From positions 61,556-125,555 of the forward strand of contig SVFG01000001.1 in assembly GCA_015056975.1 (NCBI GenBank): a stretch of DNA of 64,000 nucleotides, given 5' to 3'. This DNA is from Lachnospiraceae bacterium (lineage in GTDB: Bacteria > Bacillota > Clostridia > Lachnospirales > Lachnospiraceae). Positions 61,008 through 64,000 of the stretch are shown in pieces (the stretch's first letter is position 1; each line of letters starts with the position of its first letter). The notes under the pieces were generated by a model. It saw only the letters and a program-made list of their open reading frames with translations. It ran no database searches and was not told the origin of the DNA. The translations under genes were made by a program, and so were the position numbers.

Positions 61008-61904
61008 ATGAGCAAAAAGATACCTAAGACGTTGCAGGAGCTGAATCTGGTAGACAGATTCCTGTTTGATGAAGCAATGGAGATACCACGGGTGTATGAG
61101 ACTGTGGTGGAAATATTGCTGGAAAAGGAGCTTCATTTTCTGGATGAAGTACAGACGGAGAAGGAGCTTCGGGTTTCGCCCGGACTTCGTTCCATTAGAC
61201 TGGATGTGGTCAGCATGGATGAGTACCGGGAGATTTATTATACTGAGATGCAGAAGGAAAACACCTACAATCTGCCCAAGAGAAGCCGATATTATCAGGG
61301 ACAGCTGGATGTTTCCCTGTTGTCGCCGGGCGAGGTGGATTTCAATCGGTTGAATGATACCTGTATGATACTGGTGGCACCGTTTGATATCTTCGGAAAG
61401 GGTTTGTACCGGTATACCTTTGAGGGTCGATGCCTGGAGTGTCCTGAGCTTAGTATTGGTGACGGCGCAACCCGTATTTTCATCAATACCAAGGGGACCA
61501 ATAGGGAAGCTTTTTCCAAAGAATTTCTGGATTTCATGGAATATATTACAAATTCAACGGATGAAGTGGCGGACAATAGCGATAGCGAGAGGATTCGCTT
61601 CATTCATACGTCGGTTCAAGCAATCCGCCAAGCGGAGCAGATGGGAGTGAAGTATATGCAGAAATGGGAAGAAAGAGTATACGACAGACTTGAGGGACGC
61701 GAAGAGGGAAGAGCAGAAGGAAGAGCAGAGGGAAGAGCAGAAGGTCATTCTTGCGGAACGGCAGTTACTTTGGTAAAAAATGTGCAGAACCTCATGAAAA
61801 ATCTAAACATTTCCTTAGAAGAAGCCTGCGCAGCTGTTGAGGTAACAACTGCGCAGTATCAGGAATCCTGTGAATTGGCTGAGCGGCTTAGTCCACATCA
61901 TTAG
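61008..61904 (+). CDS. Rpn/PDDEXK_2-family nuclease-like protein with GRAE repeats
   Basis: I start at MSKKIPKTL (298 residues) because AAGGAGG is 7 bases before it and only 1 base before the alternative ATG. The PDDEXK_2 pattern is clear: NLVDRFLFDEAMEIP, RSIRLDVVSMDEYREIYYTEMQ (an Asp, then Glu-x-Gln), and RSRYYQGQLDVSLLSPG. The C-terminal region has a GRAEGRAEGRAEG run encoded by three 12-base repeats, then a helical tail. Its last 17 bases overlap the end of the convergent dehydrogenase gene. Confidence 0.84.
   Translation: MSKKIPKTLQELNLVDRFLFDEAMEIPRVYETVVEILLEKELHFLDEVQTEKELRVSPGLRSIRLDVVSMDEYREIYYTEMQKENTYNLPKRSRYYQGQLDVSLLSPGEVDFNRLNDTCMILVAPFDIFGKGLYRYTFEGRCLECPELSIGDGATRIFINTKGTNREAFSKEFLDFMEYITNSTDEVADNSDSERIRFIHTSVQAIRQAEQMGVKYMQKWEERVYDRLEGREEGRAEGRAEGRAEGHSCGTAVTLVKNVQNLMKNLNISLEEACAAVEVTTAQYQESCELAERLSPHH
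61707..61742 (+). repeat. Three 12-base tandem coding repeats
   Basis: GGAAGAGCAGAA occurs at 61707, 61719 (last base G) and 61731 and encodes Gly-Arg-Ala-Glu units. It is prone to slippage in steps of four residues without a frame change. Confidence 0.8.
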
Positions 61905-62877
61905 GACTCTTTTTGCCGGACATATAGTCCATTGCATTTTGCAGAGTAGTTTCTGCGATGGCCTGCAATGCCTCTCTTGTAAAGAAGCCCTGATGTGAGG
62001 TAATCATTACATTGGGGAAAGAGAGCAATCTGGCTGTGGTGGAATGCTCTAATATTTCATCGGAGCGGTCCTCGAAGACGTTGTCTGTTTCCTCTTCATA
62101 TACATCCAGTCCCACGCCGGCGAATTTGTGCATGCGAATGCCTTCAATCAGGTCTTCAGTTTTTACCAGGGCACCACGGGAAGTGTTTATCAGGATTACA
62201 CCATCCTTCATCTGCTTGATGGTATCCAGTTGAATCATATGATAGGTGGAATCCATCAGAGGGCAATGTAGGGAAATTAAATCACTTTCTGCTAACACTT
62301 TTTCTAGAGAGACATATTCTACGAAATCCTTAAGGGATTCGTTCTCGTACACATCATAGGCAATAACCTTCATGCCGAATCCGTGACAGATGCGACACAT
62401 GGCAGCGCCGATTTTACCGGTACCGATAATGCCGGCGGTCTTTTGATACAGATTAAAGCCCATGAGTCCGCTTAAGCTGAAATCATTTTCTCGCACCTTG
62501 TTATATGCTTTATAAAGGCGGCGGTTACAAGCAAGGGCAAGTGCCATGGCATGTTCTGCAACTGCCTCGGGGGAGTAACCTGGCACACGCATGACACGAA
62601 TGTCATATTTGTGAGCGGTGTCCATGTCTACATTGTTATAGCCGGCACTTCGGAGAAGAATCAGTTTGACTCCTTTTGTATGAAGAATTTCCAGAGTTTG
62701 TGTGCCTACATCCGAGCTTACAAAAGCACATACGGCATCAAAACCGTCTGCCAGTGCGGCTGTGCGTGGCTCCAAATCGGATTTCAGATATTCGATTTCT
62801 ATTTCGGGATAAGCGTTACGCGTGGTTTCAAAGGACTTTTGATCGTAGCTTTTGGTATCATAGAAAAGTATTTTCAT
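61888..62877 (-). CDS. ldhA: D-lactate dehydrogenase / D-2-hydroxyacid dehydrogenase
   Basis: This 329-residue protein starts after AGGAGG. It is of the LdhA type: RSAGYNNVD for substrate binding, the NAD-binding GIIGTGKIG (about 150-158), INTSRGALV with the catalytic Arg, GLDVYEEE with the Glu, and SHQGFFTREA with the catalytic His. Such enzymes reduce pyruvate to D-lactate with NADH in fermentation. The residue pattern (SHQGFFT) favours lactate dehydrogenase over phosphoglycerate dehydrogenase. It is a single gene with its own promoter; the 3' end overlaps the convergent Rpn-type gene by 17 bases. Confidence 0.88.
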   Translation of the reverse strand: MKILFYDTKSYDQKSFETTRNAYPEIEIEYLKSDLEPRTAALADGFDAVCAFVSSDVGTQTLEILHTKGVKLILLRSAGYNNVDMDTAHKYDIRVMRVPGYSPEAVAEHAMALALACNRRLYKAYNKVRENDFSLSGLMGFNLYQKTAGIIGTGKIGAAMCRICHGFGMKVIAYDVYENESLKDFVEYVSLEKVLAESDLISLHCPLMDSTYHMIQLDTIKQMKDGVILINTSRGALVKTEDLIEGIRMHKFAGVGLDVYEEETDNVFEDRSDEILEHSTTARLLSFPNVMITSHQGFFTREALQAIAETTLQNAMDYMSGKKSPNDVD

Positions 62878-62902
62878 GTTGAACCTCCTAAATTATTACT
62901 TA

Positions 62903-62930
62903 TCTATAGTTTAGCTTATTATGAGAACAA
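62903..62930 (-). promoter_or_regulatory. Promoter for the dehydrogenase gene
   Basis: On the minus strand TTGTTC (62930-62925), a 16-base spacer and TATAGA (62908-62903), 26 bases upstream of the start codon. Confidence 0.5.
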
Positions 62931-62961
62931 AATACATACCTTTTTTTGAATTTATTTAATT

Positions 62962-62992
62962 AAAAAGAAGCCGGCATGAGTCCGGCTTCTTT
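62962..62992 (-). terminator. Terminator of the tRNA-Ser transcript
   Basis: AAAGAAGCCGG (62964-62974) and CCGGCTTCTTT (62982-62992) form an 11-bp stem; on the minus strand it runs into CTTTTTAATT. Confidence 0.85.
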
Positions 62993-63008
62993 GCTCTATG
63001 CGTATAAG

Positions 63009-63096
63009 CGGAGATGATGGGATTTGAACCCATGCGCCGGCGAACCGACCTACCGGATTTCGAATCCGGACCCTTCAACCACTTGGGTACATCTCC
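63009..63096 (-). tRNA. tRNA-Ser (anticodon CGA)
   Basis: Read on the minus strand, the acceptor arms GGAGATG and CATCTCC pair, the anticodon stem CCGGA/TCCGG encloses TTCGAAA with anticodon CGA, a long variable arm follows (class II, as expected for Ser), and the T arm reads ATGGGTTCAAATCCCAT. The CCA end is not encoded. The length is 88 bases including the discriminator G. Confidence 0.95.
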
Positions 63097-63118
63097 GTGG
63101 CATATTACAGCCTAATTC

Positions 63119-63147
63119 ATTGTAAAGGAAAAGTGTTTTTTTGACAA
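63119..63147 (-). promoter_or_regulatory. Promoter of tRNA-Ser
   Basis: On the minus strand TTGTCA (63147-63142), a 17-base spacer and TACAAT (63124-63119), just upstream of the tRNA. Confidence 0.75.
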
Positions 63148-63198
63148 GTGTTACAATATAAATATTTGAAAAATTAATCTGAAAATCCCTTGTAAAAG

Positions 63199-63227
63199 TT
63201 GTAACCGAGGAGATTATGGGGTATAAT
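63199..63227 (+). promoter_or_regulatory. Promoter of the phosphofructokinase gene
   Basis: TTGTAA (63199-63204), a 17-base spacer and TATAAT (63222-63227), 57 bases before the start codon. Confidence 0.7.
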
Positions 63228-63284
63228 GATAGATATGAACTGCATCGAAAAGGCGGCCCGTGAGGCGGCGGAATGGAGGAACGC

Positions 63285-64000
63285 ATGAAGAGAATTGGTA
63301 TGTTAACCAGTGGCGGAGATTGTCAGGCATTAAATGCGGCAATGCGAGGAGTGGTGAAGACGCTTGACCACAGTGGTGAAGAGGTTGAGATTTATGGTTT
63401 TTTAGATGGATACAAGGGTTTGATTTACGGTAAATTCTGTATGCTGACAGGCAATGATTTTTCCGGAATACTGACGAAGGGTGGTACAATTCTGGGTACA
63501 TCGCGCACACCTTTTAAGACCATTCAGGACCCTGATGAGAACGGTTTGAATAAAGTGGAGGCTATGAAGCAGAATTATTACAAGCTTCAGCTGGACTGTC
63601 TGGTAATTTTAGGCGGAAACGGTACACACAAGACGGCCAATCTGCTTCGCCAGGAAGGATTGAATGTTGTGACTCTGCCCAAGACCATCGATAATGATTT
63701 GTGGGGCACGGATATGACCTTTGGTTTCCAAAGTGCAGTAGACATTGCGACCAATGCGATTGATTGCATCCATACGACAGCGGCATCTCACGGAAGAGTA
63801 TTTATCGTGGAAGTAATGGGACATAAAGTTGGCTGGCTTACCTTGAATGCGGGTATGGCGAGCGGTGCGGATATCATTTTAATTCCTGAGATTCCCTATG
63901 ATATTGACAAGGTGATAGACAAGATAGAAGAACGCGATAAGAAGGGTTGCCGTTTTACTATTATTGCTGTGGCAGAGGGCGCGATTTCCAAGAAGGATGC
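63285..64000 (+). CDS. pfkA: 6-phosphofructokinase (5' part; gene runs past the window)
   Basis: The first 238 or so residues are present, starting at MKRIGMLTSGGDCQALNAA after a GGAGG site. This is the phosphofructokinase fold: nucleotide-site loop TSGGDCQALN, ILGGNGTHKTA, PKTIDNDLWGTD with the catalytic Asp, and a GHKVGWL segment near residue 175. The Gly in GGNGT (position 104 in E. coli numbering) favours ATP, while the Lys in PKTIDND (position 124) is the residue typical of pyrophosphate-dependent enzymes; the combination marks the mixed group of the family. The Asp of the usual GGDG is Asn here. The phosphoryl donor cannot be settled from this sequence. Confidence 0.93.
   Translation, partial: MKRIGMLTSGGDCQALNAAMRGVVKTLDHSGEEVEIYGFLDGYKGLIYGKFCMLTGNDFSGILTKGGTILGTSRTPFKTIQDPDENGLNKVEAMKQNYYKLQLDCLVILGGNGTHKTANLLRQEGLNVVTLPKTIDNDLWGTDMTFGFQSAVDIATNAIDCIHTTAASHGRVFIVEVMGHKVGWLTLNAGMASGADIILIPEIPYDIDKVIDKIEERDKKGCRFTIIAVAEGAISKKD

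Overview
The window looks like chromosomal DNA of a motile, polysaccharide-degrading Clostridia species, most likely Lachnospiraceae (Butyrivibrio/Roseburia relatives). The reasons are an intracellular GH9 cellodextrinase, a GH127-type beta-L-arabinofuranosidase, a flagellin of the Lachnospiraceae type behind a SigD promoter, several Rpn-family nuclease genes, and secreted proteins ending in aromatic repeats of about 22 residues.

Layout. 1-2.1 kb: end of an oxidative L-fucose-type catabolic operon (UxaA-family dehydratase end, amidohydrolase, FucU mutarotase). 2.3-4.5 kb: methyltransferase, small helical protein, AraC regulator. 4.7-10.8 kb: two cytosolic glycosidases, a long palindromic intergenic element between them, and a GT-C-like membrane protein. 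10.9-19.5 kb: three secreted proteins (a clan-A-like hydrolase domain, a BspA-type leucine-rich-repeat protein, a papain-type protease with Ig-like domains) that share one C-terminal repeat module. 19.5-46.8 kb: an AT-rich island holding an XRE regulator and a type VII secretion-like locus. 47.1-49.8 kb: a fourth secreted repeat protein. 49.9-56.2 kb: ion transporter, uvrB, uvrA. 56.4-61.9 kb: three Rpn-family genes around a flagellin gene. 61.9-64 kb: 2-hydroxyacid dehydrogenase, tRNA-Ser(CGA), 5' part of a 6-phosphofructokinase gene.

The type VII-like locus is the most unusual part. It has an EssC-type FtsK/SpoIIIE ATPase, an EsaB/YukD ubiquitin-like protein, a WXG100 protein, an LXG-type protein with two small helical partners, a DUF4176 protein and a MinD/ParA-like ATPase. 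I see no EssA, EssB or EsaA. Instead there is a Ser/Thr phospho-signalling set: a transmembrane kinase with the topology of EssB but intact catalytic motifs, a PP2C phosphatase, two FHA proteins, a membrane-anchored protein and an FHA protein that both carry arrays of T-x-x-L motifs, and a four-domain fusion of poly(ADP-ribose) glycohydrolase, SGNH hydrolase, FHA and kinase. A 2442-residue Ig-like surface protein lies in the same run. My inference is a phosphorylation-gated contact-dependent secretion system with an ADP-ribose-processing arm.

The secreted-protein genes on either side of the island share about 540 bp of nearly identical DNA in direct orientation, which could let the island be lost or moved by homologous recombination.
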